Of a stretch of DNA of 55,664 nt, positions 42,660-50,978 are shown piece by piece. This DNA comes from Bacillus cytotoxicus (GTDB lineage: Bacteria; Bacillota; Bacilli; Bacillales; Bacillaceae_G): positions 1 to 55,664 of the forward strand of contig NZ_JAMBOP010000032.1 in assembly GCF_023715645.1 (NCBI RefSeq), given 5' to 3'. The notes under the pieces were generated by a model, which saw nothing but the letters and a program-made list of their open reading frames with translations, was not told where the DNA came from and ran no database searches. A program made the translations under genes and the position numbers. Position 1 is the stretch's first letter. Every line of letters starts with the position of its first letter.

Positions 42660-42887
42660 ATGGCAAACAAAAAAACAGAAGATTTCTTAACAGACTCTGA
42701 AAAAGAGGAGCTGATAGAAAACTACAAATGTTTACGAGAAGCCCGCACAAAGCGAGAAGCGAACTATTTTGGCGAAGCAGTAAACGATTTGTTAGATATA
42801 GCAAAACAACGTATTATTAAACAAGCTGGTATCAAAGATGAAAATGCTGCAACAATTCAATCAAAGCGAAAAGGAGCTGTCCCATAA
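42660..42887 (+). CDS. Small hypothetical protein (75 aa)
   Basis: This soluble, helical 75-aa protein starts 'MANKKTEDFLTDSEKEELIE' and has a Lys/Glu-rich middle. AGAGAGGGTG precedes ATG. The final codons (…KGAVP-stop) fall inside the left end of an inverted-repeat element at 42869-42999, so the original C-terminus may have been replaced. I do not recognise a family. Confidence 0.55.
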   Translation: MANKKTEDFLTDSEKEELIENYKCLREARTKREANYFGEAVNDLLDIAKQRIIKQAGIKDENAATIQSKRKGAVP

Positions 42888-42999
42888 GTCAAATTTTTGA
42901 CTATGTGACACTCCTTTTTGTTTTAGAAACGTTGATATATCAATGTTTTTATTTTTACAACTTGGAGGAACTTACCCTTTTGGGACAGTCCCTTTATTT
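42869..42999. repeat. MITE-like element with inverted ends
   Basis: The left end AAAAGGAGCTGTCCCATAAG and the right end (inverted) AAAGGGACTGTCCCAAAAGG are imperfect inverted repeats about 130 bp apart, with no ORF between. A hairpin AAAAGGAG...CTCCTTTTTG at the left may terminate the preceding gene. This resembles a small non-autonomous insertion. I see no clear target duplication. Confidence 0.5.
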
Positions 43000-43038
43000 T
43001 TTAAAGTTTACATAATATTTTTATGCTTTACATTTACA

Positions 43039-44223
43039 CTATGAAACTATTTTTTGTTTTGTTTCAGATTCTATATTTTGTATAATTCCCGCTCGTGTGA
43101 ATATGAATAAAGAAAAAATATACATGATAGCTGTAAATATCCCAACAGCAGAAAAGTTATAAAATCTAACATATAAAAAACCTGCTAAAGCTGCTCCAAT
43201 CATTTGTCCAATATACATTGATGAATTAGCTAGCGCGGCTATAGTACCTCTTGCTGACTGTGATAATGTTTGCAGTGCACTCATCATAATCGTAAACAGA
43301 ATACCTGTTATAAAAAATATAATAAAGAGGAACACTTCAATAAATAACATATGTTTTAATTGAGGCAATATCAAATACATTGCAACTAGCACAATTATCC
43401 CCCCATATAACGAACGGGTCTTACCAAACCAATTGACAATTTTAACGCCAAACAAATTACCAGTTAAATTCCCAACTCCTAATATAAGCATAGCACTTCC
43501 AATTTCATTTACTTCTAATTGAAATTGATCTGATAACCATTTTCCCATAAATGAAAAAGCTGCAAAGTTGCCTGTTTGAAATAAGAAATAAGCGAAAAAT
43601 GATGGTACTGTTTTTGATATATGTAATAGCTCGTTATAACGACTAAACACTGTCTGTTTTTGAGATTCTTGTTGTAATGGTCGTAGATGAGGCAATGTAA
43701 AATATATGAGTACCCCTAATATAGCAGAACAAATTCCAATTACAAAAAACGGAGTAGAATAATGTATAGATGCAAGGTAAGCTCCGATAGGTAATCCAAT
43801 CATCTGTGATAAGGATAACCCAGCTGTAATAATTCCTATACATTTCATAATATGTTGAGGTGATACAACGAGCGGGATAGATGCCCACACTTGCGGTGAT
43901 ACAAACGCCGCGCTAACACCAGCTAAAAAACGAAAGGTAATCATCCACCAAAAAGTAGGAGCTATTCCACACAAAAATGTACTAATTGAAAAAAATATCA
44001 TTCCACCTATTATAACCCGTTTTCTATCTAGACCATCAGAAATGGGACCAGCAATTAACGCAAATAGAGCATATCCTAATGCGTACGCACTTACCATCCA
44101 ACCTGAAATTTCCGTGGAGACATTATATAACTCTTCCAGTGCGGGTAAGAGGGGTGAAATTAAAAATGTATCTGTTCCTATCATAAACATAATCATAAAA
44201 AATAAAAATATCGTTTTCTTCAC
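43039..44223 (-). CDS. MFS transporter in the aldo/keto reductase operon
   Basis: This 394-aa protein has 12 membrane helices. 'LIAGPISDGLDRKRVIIGGM' (about residues 57-76) is motif A, and 'GVSAAFVSPQVWASIPLVV...GIITAGLSLSQMIGLPIGAYLA' is the motif C region of DHA1 drug:proton antiporters. I chose GTG 44223, 7 nt after AAAGGGTG; starting earlier would place the start inside the ribosome site. It lies 51 bp behind the aldo/keto reductase gene, probably on the same mRNA, under the divergent ArsR-like regulator. Confidence 0.8.
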   Translation of the reverse strand: MKKTIFLFFMIMFMIGTDTFLISPLLPALEELYNVSTEISGWMVSAYALGYALFALIAGPISDGLDRKRVIIGGMIFFSISTFLCGIAPTFWWMITFRFLAGVSAAFVSPQVWASIPLVVSPQHIMKCIGIITAGLSLSQMIGLPIGAYLASIHYSTPFFVIGICSAILGVLIYFTLPHLRPLQQESQKQTVFSRYNELLHISKTVPSFFAYFLFQTGNFAAFSFMGKWLSDQFQLEVNEIGSAMLILGVGNLTGNLFGVKIVNWFGKTRSLYGGIIVLVAMYLILPQLKHMLFIEVFLFIIFFITGILFTIMMSALQTLSQSARGTIAALANSSMYIGQMIGAALAGFLYVRFYNFSAVGIFTAIMYIFSLFIFTRAGIIQNIESETKQKIVS

Positions 44224-44274
44224 TATAATCACCCTTTCTATTTATAAATAAAAGCAAAACATACAACATGCATC

Positions 44275-45213
44275 TTATTCATCTTCTAAAATAGATTGAA
44301 TCGTTTGCAAATCACTTTTGAGTAAAGTGACGTCATTTACGTTTACATTTTCTTTTATTTGTTCTACGCGTTTCCCCCCTGGAATGACAACATCAATCCC
44401 GTCTTGTGCAAGCAACCATGCTAACGCTAAATTTGGCATAGTCGTATTTTTTTCAGTTGCAAATTTCTTTAGTTTTTCTACTTTCACAAAGTTCTGTATA
44501 TATATATCCTTTTCAAATAAAGAAATACTTCTTCGCCAATCTCCCTCGCCCAATTGCAAATCTTTCGAATATTTACCACCTAAAATTCCAAAGGCAAGTG
44601 GTCCATATGGAATAAATGAAATATTTTGTTCAATACAATACGGAATGAGTTCTTTTTCCGCAGTTCGATCTAACATGTTATATGATGATTGCAAAACAGC
44701 AATATCCCCATGCTGATTTGCTTCTTTTAACTGCCTAATATTGACATTTGAAATACCAATCGCTCTTATCTTTCCTTCTTCTTTTAAACGCACTAGTTCC
44801 CCCACTGACTCTGAAAATGGAGTTTCGGGATCTGAAAAGTGCAAATAATATAAATCTATATAATCTGTCTGTAACCGTTGCAAACTATTTTCTACAGCAG
44901 CTCTTATGTAACTAGGTTCATTGTTTATACGAGTAGTAGCTCCTGATAACTTTTGAATTCCACCTTTCGTTGCAAGTACAATATCTTTTCGTTTTTCTCG
45001 TAACACCTCTCCTAGTAGCTCTTCTGAACGTCCAAATCCGTATGTATCTGCTGTATCAAAAAAAGTAACTCCTTGATATAGAGCTTCTTCTACCATTTTC
45101 GTTCCTTCTGCCTCATTAATGTTTGAAAATAAATTATAGCCACCAACCGCATTTGTTCCAAAACCAATTTGTGAAACTTCCAATTTTGCCTTCTGTAAAG
45201 TTACTAATTTCAT
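44275..45213 (-). CDS. Aldo/keto reductase
   Basis: This 312-aa NADPH-dependent TIM-barrel reductase has the catalytic tetrad visible: Asp in 'TFFDTADTYGFGRSEELLGEVL' (with Tyr), Lys in 'VLATKGG' and His in 'YYLHFSDPETPFSES'. The C-terminal cofactor region reads 'DVVIPGGKRVEQIKENV'. It reduces aldehydes or ketones; substrate unknown. Its promoter overlaps a 16+16 bp inverted repeat shared with the divergent regulator, suggesting induction by a toxic compound that the downstream pump would export. AAAGGGGATAG precedes ATG. Confidence 0.9.
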   Translation of the reverse strand: MKLVTLQKAKLEVSQIGFGTNAVGGYNLFSNINEAEGTKMVEEALYQGVTFFDTADTYGFGRSEELLGEVLREKRKDIVLATKGGIQKLSGATTRINNEPSYIRAAVENSLQRLQTDYIDLYYLHFSDPETPFSESVGELVRLKEEGKIRAIGISNVNIRQLKEANQHGDIAVLQSSYNMLDRTAEKELIPYCIEQNISFIPYGPLAFGILGGKYSKDLQLGEGDWRRSISLFEKDIYIQNFVKVEKLKKFATEKNTTMPNLALAWLLAQDGIDVVIPGGKRVEQIKENVNVNDVTLLKSDLQTIQSILEDE

Positions 45214-45227
45214 TCTTCTATCCCCTT

Positions 45228-45269
45228 TATATTTCTATTGTTCTAATATATTCGAACAATAGAAATATA
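45228..45269. promoter_or_regulatory. Operator: perfect 16+16 bp inverted repeat
   Basis: TATATTTCTATTGTTC (45228-45243), a 10-bp spacer TAATATATTC and GAACAATAGAAATATA (45254-45269) form a perfect dyad in the aldo/keto reductase promoter region. The dyad is 157 bp upstream of the divergent ArsR-like gene, its likely binder. It lacks a T run and lies upstream of starts, so a terminator is unlikely. Confidence 0.7.
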
Positions 45270-45426
45270 TCATGATAAATGTTATAATGCAAATACAATA
45301 CATCTTCTCAAACAATAACAAAGCTCTAATCAATTGAGCTTACCTTATTTCATTTTTTATATTGCTGTGTGGAGCTTTCTATTCAAAAATATAAAATAAA
45401 ATACGTTATGAAAAGCAGGTGAAAAA

Positions 45427-45735
45427 ATGCGAACTCTATATCATCCAAATTGTGAAGAAATTCAACTTTCCTCTGTGTTATATGCACTTAGCGATCAAAT
45501 TCGATTAAAAATCGTAAACGACTTACTAACATGCGGTGAACAGTCTTGCGGTGCTTTAAACATCCCTATCGCAAAATCTACACTCTCTCATCATTTTAAA
45601 GTATTACGAGAATCCGGTGTCATGCATACGAGAATTGAAGGGACACAACGTTTTATCTCTATTAGGACAGACGACTTAAACAAACGATTCCCAGGGCTAT
45701 TAAACGCGATTTCACAAGCAACAGAACCTTATTAA
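45427..45735 (+). CDS. ArsR-family winged-helix transcriptional regulator
   Basis: This 102-aa regulator has a winged helix: 'VLYALSDQIRLKIVNDLLTCGEQSCGALNIPIAKSTLSHHFKVLRESGVMHTRIEGTQRFISIRTDDL', with the recognition helix 'AKSTLSHHFKVLRESG'. It lacks the CxCxxC metal site of ArsR/SmtB, so it probably senses an organic or redox signal; Cys41 and Cys46 are candidates. It is divergent from the aldo/keto reductase-MFS operon. AGCAGGTG precedes ATG. Confidence 0.85.
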   Translation: MRTLYHPNCEEIQLSSVLYALSDQIRLKIVNDLLTCGEQSCGALNIPIAKSTLSHHFKVLRESGVMHTRIEGTQRFISIRTDDLNKRFPGLLNAISQATEPY

Positions 45736-45739
45736 TAAC

Positions 45740-45777
45740 GAAAAAGAGCACCCTTTATCAAGATGCTCTTTTTTGCT
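45740..45777. terminator. Bidirectional terminator
   Basis: AAAAAGAGCA...TGCTCTTTTTT between the convergent regulator and transglutaminase-like genes. Confidence 0.8.
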
Positions 45778-45778
45778 A

Positions 45779-46942
45779 TTAATATGAAAATGTAATTGTT
45801 AGCAATGAATATCCATTTTGCGCCTGGTAAGGAGCTACTTGATATGACACTCGTTTTGCCCCTTTTGGCCAAGCCACTTCATTCAGTACTTTTTTAACAT
45901 CATTCATCGTATTATCGGCTGTTTGATGGTAACGTAATTCTACCTTTTCTTGTTTCGTTGTAAATTTTTGCTGTAACTTTTGTTTTAATTGGTTATAGTT
46001 TTCAGCTCCAAATTCCGCCGCTAAATAAACAAGATTTGTATCTTTTAAGATTTGTTGATAAACAGGTGCTTTCTTGTTTCCAGCTTTAATTTTATTTGTT
46101 AACTCATTATAATAACTTGTATTTGCAGCTGGATATTTACTCCGATCCCACTGATGATCTTTACTCATTTGTTCATCGGACATATTAAAATAAGAATATG
46201 TAACACGTCCTTGTTTATCCGGAATTGGATCATCGAATGTCGTATCGAGGTGATACCATTTCCCATCAATATTTACAAGATTCCATGCATGACACTGCCC
46301 ATTTCCAGTTCCCGTTACAATATGAGATTGAATTCCTGCTTCTTTTAATAATTGATAGGTTAATAGTGCATATCCTTGACAAACTGCCGAATGTTTTGCT
46401 AGCGCATCATATGCAGTAAAAGAACGCAGTGATGTGTCATATGAAACATTTTTCACTACATAGTCATGAATCGCTTTTACTCTTTCGTTTTGATCCATTC
46501 CAGCTGTAATATTTGAATTTACAATTGATTTTGCCTGCTTCATCACGTACTGTGATTGCTCTTTCGTTTCTCGGTATGAAATATTCAATGTAAAGGAATA
46601 ATTACCCGGTACACCACGAATTGAAAACTTTGTACCACTTACATTATATTTTAAATATTCATCCTTTTCTAAGGTTTGATTATAAGCTTGCACTAGTGTA
46701 TTTAACACTTCTTTTATATTTGAATTTTTTGTCTTATAACCAATCGTAATATTTGTTTCATGATTATTTAAGTGCTGTTGTAATTCTTGTTGAAATGCTG
46801 CAATCAGTTTCGCATCGCTTACAGAACTATTATCTGTTACTTGTTTTGTAGCAGCATATGAGACTGAAGGCATATGAAGGGTTCCACTTATAATAGACGA
46901 ACAAAGTGCTATAGTTGTTATACATTTGACAGATTTCTTCAT
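45779..46942 (-). CDS. Secreted transglutaminase-like protein
   Basis: This 387-aa protein has a Sec signal peptide ('MKKSVKCITTIALCSSIISGTLHMPSVSYA', cleavage after VSYA). A transglutaminase-like domain covers about 150-245, with the catalytic Cys in 'AVCQGYALLTYQLLKEAG', His in 'GQCHAWNLVNIDGKWYHLDTTFDDP' and the Asp of the same stretch. An N-terminal alpha/beta region and a C-terminal domain follow the pattern of Bacillus cell-surface transglutaminase/protease-like proteins. It may act on cell wall or extracellular proteins; the substrate is unknown. Confidence 0.85.
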   Translation of the reverse strand: MKKSVKCITTIALCSSIISGTLHMPSVSYAATKQVTDNSSVSDAKLIAAFQQELQQHLNNHETNITIGYKTKNSNIKEVLNTLVQAYNQTLEKDEYLKYNVSGTKFSIRGVPGNYSFTLNISYRETKEQSQYVMKQAKSIVNSNITAGMDQNERVKAIHDYVVKNVSYDTSLRSFTAYDALAKHSAVCQGYALLTYQLLKEAGIQSHIVTGTGNGQCHAWNLVNIDGKWYHLDTTFDDPIPDKQGRVTYSYFNMSDEQMSKDHQWDRSKYPAANTSYYNELTNKIKAGNKKAPVYQQILKDTNLVYLAAEFGAENYNQLKQKLQQKFTTKQEKVELRYHQTADNTMNDVKKVLNEVAWPKGAKRVSYQVAPYQAQNGYSLLTITFSY

Positions 46943-47042
46943 TTCATCACATCCTCATAATATTAAATTACTATAAATTGTATTTACCTTATATATAAAT
47001 ATATATTAATTCTATTGAAAAAGAAAATACATTTTTTATATT

Positions 47043-47099
47043 TTAACGCATTTTCGAAAGAAATGCATATACAAATAATGCTAGACAGTCCGAACCCAT
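47043..47099 (-). CDS. Possible 18-aa hydrophobic peptide
   Basis: MGSDCLALFVYAFLSKMR ends at TAA 47043-47045. AGGTGG lies 5 nt before the ATG. It has a small membrane-like hydrophobic centre and basic end. Its length gives little statistical support; it could be a toxin-like or signalling peptide, or chance. Confidence 0.25.
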   Translation of the reverse strand: MGSDCLALFVYAFLSKMR

Positions 47100-47164
47100 T
47101 AACACCACCTAAAATGTATTTGCTTAATCGTAATTCAAACAACATTAAACTATTAATTTGAGTT

Positions 47165-47330
47165 TATATAATAAATCTATAAGAATCCATTTTAATTTTT
47201 CAACATATGAGATTACAACTATGCAGAATAGCCCGCACTTACTTCCTCCCTTTGTTTAAACCTTGCATGTAGCAGGAGAGGGTACTAACCGCTTCTATGC
47301 ATGGCCAGATGCTCTCGCCCGCGGAAAGCG
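47165..47330 (-). repeat. Interspersed repeat family copy (reverse orientation)
   Basis: It contains TATGCAGAATAGCCCGC, 'GGGTACTAACCGCTTCTATGCATGGCCAGATGCTCTCGCCCG' and adjoining 'CGCGGAAAGCGTCCACTCGG', a motif common in Bacillus spacers. With the 18-aa ORF it accounts for the 46943-47443 gap. Confidence 0.7.
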
Positions 47331-47443
47331 TCCACTCGGAGTAGAGTGTACATCTATCTAAATGTCACCCCCTCTTTTGGTGATGAACCAATAAAAATTT
47401 AAAAAGCAATTTCCGTTCACACGTAAAGCTGCTTCTTCTTCAC

Positions 47444-48217
47444 TTATAAGCTTTGTAAAATACAACAAGCATTTTCAAAACGGCATTGCTTTATATCTTC
47501 ACTTGCAATACAGAAATATAACATTCCCATATCTCCCCACATCATGTTCAAATGTTGCTCATCGGAATCTACTTGAAATAATAATGTCATCTCACTATGG
47601 TGCACATTCATAAATTCCTGTGCTTCTTCAAACACCTCTGTTTGAACGGAAAATGGTGTACCAAAAATTTGATGATTGTCATAGTGATCCGGTATTAATT
47701 CCTCTAACAGCTGTAAGAAACGGTCTGAATCGTCTTCGTTTTCAATAAACAACTCAGGAAGTTTTTGCACCTTTTCAAATGTAATTCTACACTGAGAATA
47801 TTGTTCTTTCATTTGATGCGTTTTTTGTAACTCCTCTACTGCTCCTTCATAAAATAAAACACGCCAGCCTTCTTTTACATTCGGATTTCCATACACTTCA
47901 TAAAAGTCTTCATGCTTATCATCAGCAAAATAAAAGAAATATAGCATGCCCTTTTCAGGTAAATCATTTTCTATACCTACAGCTTGAATTTCAGCTAAAT
48001 TAAACTGTGCTACAAAGTGAAGAGGGGTTCCTTTATAAGTAGGATATGCTAGCTCTGCTGGTAAATCAGGTGACCCACCCATTTTTGAACCCCCTACCGG
48101 TAATATCGTTTCTCGTATTGGTACTACTTTTATACAATCAAATGCTGCCCTTAATAATTCATCCTTTATATGATTTAGTTGATATTTTTCAATTAATTCT
48201 TCAATATGTTTCGTCAT
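47444..48217 (-). CDS. YwqG-family (DUF1963) protein
   Basis: This 257-aa soluble protein shows the DUF1963 pattern: 'KMGGSPDLPAELAYPTYKGTPLHFVAQFNLAEIQA' (about 44-78), 'EKGMLYFFYFAD' and the C-terminal 'LLFQVDSDEQHLNMMWGDMGMLYFCIASEDI'. These stretches are diagnostic for YwqG-like proteins; the biochemical role is unknown. Single gene with weak surroundings for regulation. Confidence 0.8.
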   Translation of the reverse strand: MTKHIEELIEKYQLNHIKDELLRAAFDCIKVVPIRETILPVGGSKMGGSPDLPAELAYPTYKGTPLHFVAQFNLAEIQAVGIENDLPEKGMLYFFYFADDKHEDFYEVYGNPNVKEGWRVLFYEGAVEELQKTHQMKEQYSQCRITFEKVQKLPELFIENEDDSDRFLQLLEELIPDHYDNHQIFGTPFSVQTEVFEEAQEFMNVHHSEMTLLFQVDSDEQHLNMMWGDMGMLYFCIASEDIKQCRFENACCILQSL

Positions 48218-48466
48218 ACAAGCTCCTTCTTCTACATGATTATCTACATCATATCATAAAATTTTTATAAAACTTCTTTCATCTTTTCTTTTCCCCTATC
48301 TCTACTGCCCATTATAAAAAAGGGCTTGTTCATTATAATCGGAAGTGCTTTCTAAAACATAATATACAGTGTTCCTACAAACATACAAACTTATCATCCT
48401 TTGTAAGACATCCTCATAATTTCCACTTTGTTTACCCAAAATTTTTATAGTAAGGAGGAAATAAAT

Positions 48467-48607
48467 ATGGGTTATGGATATGGCGGTTGTGGATATGGTT
48501 ACGGTTGCGGAGGCGGTTGTGGATTGGGCGGCTTTGCTTTATTAATCGTTTTATTTATCCTTCTTATCATCATTGGAGCAAGCTGCACCGGCGGCTTTCT
48601 CTGCTAA
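48467..48607 (+). CDS. YjcZ-family Gly/Tyr/Cys-rich sporulation peptide (46 aa)
   Basis: The translation starts [20 protein letters not shown], continues [20 protein letters not shown] and ends TGGFLC. A Gly-Tyr-Cys-rich N-terminus is followed by one membrane helix, as in the YjcZ family. AAGGAGGAAATAAAT precedes ATG. A sequence CATAATATA near 48350-48358 fits the sigma-K -10 but is far upstream and lacks a -35. Its helix resembles that of the 29-aa peptide at 6767, so the two are paralogues. Confidence 0.9.
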   Translation: MGYGYGGCGYGYGCGGGCGLGGFALLIVLFILLIIIGASCTGGFLC

Positions 48608-48629
48608 GTAATCTTTAACAACTATTGTA

Positions 48630-48657
48630 AAAAAGCACGTGCTTGTCGTGCTTTTTT
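48630..48657 (+). terminator. Terminator after the 46-aa YjcZ peptide
   Basis: AAAAAAGCACG-tgcttgt-CGTGCTTTTTT, a stem with T run just before the patatin gene's ribosome site. Confidence 0.85.
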
Positions 48658-48702
48658 ATTTTCTTCAAATTAATAAATAATAAATTGAAAGGAACTGCAA
48701 TT

Positions 48703-49668
48703 ATGAAAATAGATGGTGTCTTTGAAGGTGGCGGAGTTCGAGGAATTGCACATGTTGGAGCAATTTGTACATTAGAAGAACACGGTTATGAATGGGAGCG
48801 AGTTGCTGGCACATCAGCCGGTGCTATAATAGCTGCACTACTAGCATGCGGTTATACAGGAAAAGAATTAAGAACGATTATAAATGGCGCTGATTATACA
48901 AACTTTTTAACAAAAACATGGTTAGATAAAATCCCCCTTATCGGAAAAGGAGCAAATGTATGGTTCAAAATGGGAATATATAAAAATGATTTTATAGAGC
49001 AATGGTTGGGGGATTTGTTATCCCAAAAAGGAGTTTATTGTTTTAGTGACTTACCTAATCCCGACGGTTTAAAAATTATTGCTTCTGATATTAGCAATGG
49101 TAAAATGGTAATTTTCCCTGACGATTTACCGCAATATGGATTTTCAAATGAAAAATTCTCTATTGCAAAAGCAGCAAGAATGAGCAGTACGATTCCTTTC
49201 TTTTTTCAGCCTGTAAAATGGAAAACTCCTAAGTGGAAGCAACCTTGTTATATACTTGATGGGGGCATTCTCAGTAATTATCCGATATGGATTTTTGACT
49301 CACCAAACATTCCACGCTGGCCTACTTTTGGATTTCATTTCGTGAAAAGTAAAATTCAAGCTGAACCTGTTCATTTTGAAGAACCTGTTTCTATGTTTAA
49401 AGGATTATTTAAAACAATGATGCAAGCCCACGATTTACGCCATCTCAATACAGAAGCAAGGGCACGCACAATTAAAATCCCTACCGGAAATATTACAAGT
49501 ACCAACTTCAATTTAAGTGATGAAGAAAAAGAATGGCTTTATCATTCTGGTTATCAGGCAGCTGAAAATTTTCTAAGCTCTTGGAATTCCAATCAATATA
49601 TACGTCAATATCGTAGTGAACCATCTCGCACTATACACAATCAAACTACTAATTATGATAAGCAATAG
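48703..49668 (+). CDS. Patatin-like phospholipase
   Basis: This 321-aa protein has the oxyanion loop 'FEGGGVRGIAHVGAI' (residues 7-21), nucleophile elbow 'GTSAGAI' (Ser about 42) and catalytic Asp in 'YILDGGILSNYPIWIF' (about 185-200). These form the Ser-Asp dyad of bacterial patatins (acyl hydrolases). There is no signal peptide; it is probably cytosolic or membrane-associated. I chose ATG 48703, preceded by GAAAGGAA; the longer frame starts inside the preceding terminator. Confidence 0.88.
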   Translation: MKIDGVFEGGGVRGIAHVGAICTLEEHGYEWERVAGTSAGAIIAALLACGYTGKELRTIINGADYTNFLTKTWLDKIPLIGKGANVWFKMGIYKNDFIEQWLGDLLSQKGVYCFSDLPNPDGLKIIASDISNGKMVIFPDDLPQYGFSNEKFSIAKAARMSSTIPFFFQPVKWKTPKWKQPCYILDGGILSNYPIWIFDSPNIPRWPTFGFHFVKSKIQAEPVHFEEPVSMFKGLFKTMMQAHDLRHLNTEARARTIKIPTGNITSTNFNLSDEEKEWLYHSGYQAAENFLSSWNSNQYIRQYRSEPSRTIHNQTTNYDKQ

Positions 49669-49739
49669 TCTAAAACTTCGAGTAGTAAGATTTCAGTTCA
49701 TTTCTTTTTCCTTCAAAATGTAAATTCAAATGACTTACT

Positions 49740-49925
49740 TATATAAATACAACTTGAAATAACGGCAAAAAAACTTTCTTTTTAGATGGACGAGAGCATC
49801 TGGCCATGCATAGAATCGGCCAGGTCCTTCTTCTGCCACATGCACGGTTTAAAAGCAAGCGCAGATCATGTTGTATCCTCTATTGCAGAGATTTGTATGT
49901 TAATAAATCAAAATGAATATATTTA
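49740..49925 (+). repeat. Interspersed repeat family copy
   Basis: 'GGACGAGAGCATCTGGCCATGCATAG', ATCGGCCAGGTCCTTCTTCT and 'GATCATGTTGTAT' are clear. It lies between the patatin and methyltransferase genes and ends at the stop codon of the latter. Confidence 0.75.
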
Positions 49926-49931
49926 TATTTT

Positions 49932-50633
49932 TTAAATGGTTTTCTTCACACAAAAAGTTATTGCATTTGTCCTTAATAAAACAGGCTGCTCTTCCCTTTC
50001 AATTTGGTACTCTAGCGGCTTTACTACTACATACAATTCCTCCCACCCTCTATATATCTTGCGCAGCATGCAAAGCATTTCTTCTGTTGAAATATTCACT
50101 TCAAATAAAGGGTTCAATTTTACATTTATGTTCATATCCATTTCTTCCACACTAGTATTTATTACAATGTAATTAACTCCGTTATCTTTCGTCCCGATTT
50201 TCATATTATGCAATACTTTTTCCAAAGCACTTTTGCAAGGTACATGCTCTAAACTAGATACAGCCACAATATAATCGTATTCATTTGCGATAATTTGATA
50301 CTCTTCGATATGGCTCTCTACAGTTTGAATACGATCAGCAACGTCAAAATCATAACTATATTGCTGCAATCGATGCAGTGCGGAAGAAAGCAAGTCTACA
50401 CATACCACTTTCCCTGCTTTCATTCTTTGTGCAATCGGTATACTGTTTCTGCCAACCCCACATCCTAAATCCAATGCAGTAACGCTTTGTTGGTCTTGAA
50501 ATACATTCATCATTTCAATAACACCCGAAACTGGCTTATATAACCATGATCCTTCTTCAAATAACTTATAGTTGGCATAACAATGTTCGTGATACCCTTC
50601 TTCTTTTTGTCTTATATGTTGAATTCGGTTCAT
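49932..50633 (-). CDS. Class I SAM-dependent methyltransferase
   Basis: This 233-aa protein has the SAM-binding motif I 'VTALDLGCGVGRNSIPIA' (about 52-69), the acidic ribose-binding residue in 'KVVCVDLLSSALHRL', and motif IV 'YDYIVAVSSLEHVPC'. It belongs to the UbiE/TehB-like group; the acceptor is unknown. The C-terminal half is a mixed-sheet insert domain. The ATG is preceded by AAAGGGGCTGAAGTG. Confidence 0.82.
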   Translation of the reverse strand: MNRIQHIRQKEEGYHEHCYANYKLFEEGSWLYKPVSGVIEMMNVFQDQQSVTALDLGCGVGRNSIPIAQRMKAGKVVCVDLLSSALHRLQQYSYDFDVADRIQTVESHIEEYQIIANEYDYIVAVSSLEHVPCKSALEKVLHNMKIGTKDNGVNYIVINTSVEEMDMNINVKLNPLFEVNISTEEMLCMLRKIYRGWEELYVVVKPLEYQIEREEQPVLLRTNAITFCVKKTI

Positions 50634-50774
50634 TTTTTCACTTCAGCCCCTTTATTATGTACCGCATATATACTTTCGCATTAGGTCATATGATTCCTTC
50701 TCAAGTTAAAATTCACTGAATACTACTAATTAAAGACAAGCAACTAAAAAAATAAGTGCAAGAAGAAAAAACGG

Positions 50775-50797
50775 TAGCCATAATGATTACCATCCCT
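50775..50797 (-). terminator. Probable terminator of the MocR/55-aa operon
   Basis: GGTAATC-attat-GGCTACC followed by GTTTTTTC on the minus strand, close behind the 55-aa gene. Confidence 0.6.
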
Positions 50798-50965
50798 TTA
50801 CGGATATTGCAATCCCTCTGCTTCTTCCTCCATTATAACAATATAACGCTCTCCCGTTCTTAACCCTAACAATTCTGCTTTTTCAATTGCTTCTTGTTTT
50901 GTTTCTGCATAAGCAGCTAAATATTTTGTTCCATTTATCACTTGGCAAATGACATAACGTTTCAT
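50798..50965 (-). CDS. 55-aa conserved small protein downstream of the MocR-like gene
   Basis: The translation begins MKRYVICQVINGTKYLAAYA, continues ETKQEAIEKAELLGLRTGER and ends 'YIVIMEEEAEGLQYP'. It looks like a compact beta-alpha-beta fold. CAGGAGGATGAAA precedes ATG. It starts 13 nt after the stop of the MocR-like gene and is probably co-transcribed. The role is unknown; no membrane segment. Confidence 0.7.
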   Translation of the reverse strand: MKRYVICQVINGTKYLAAYAETKQEAIEKAELLGLRTGERYIVIMEEEAEGLQYP

Positions 50966-50978
50966 TTTCATCCTCCTG

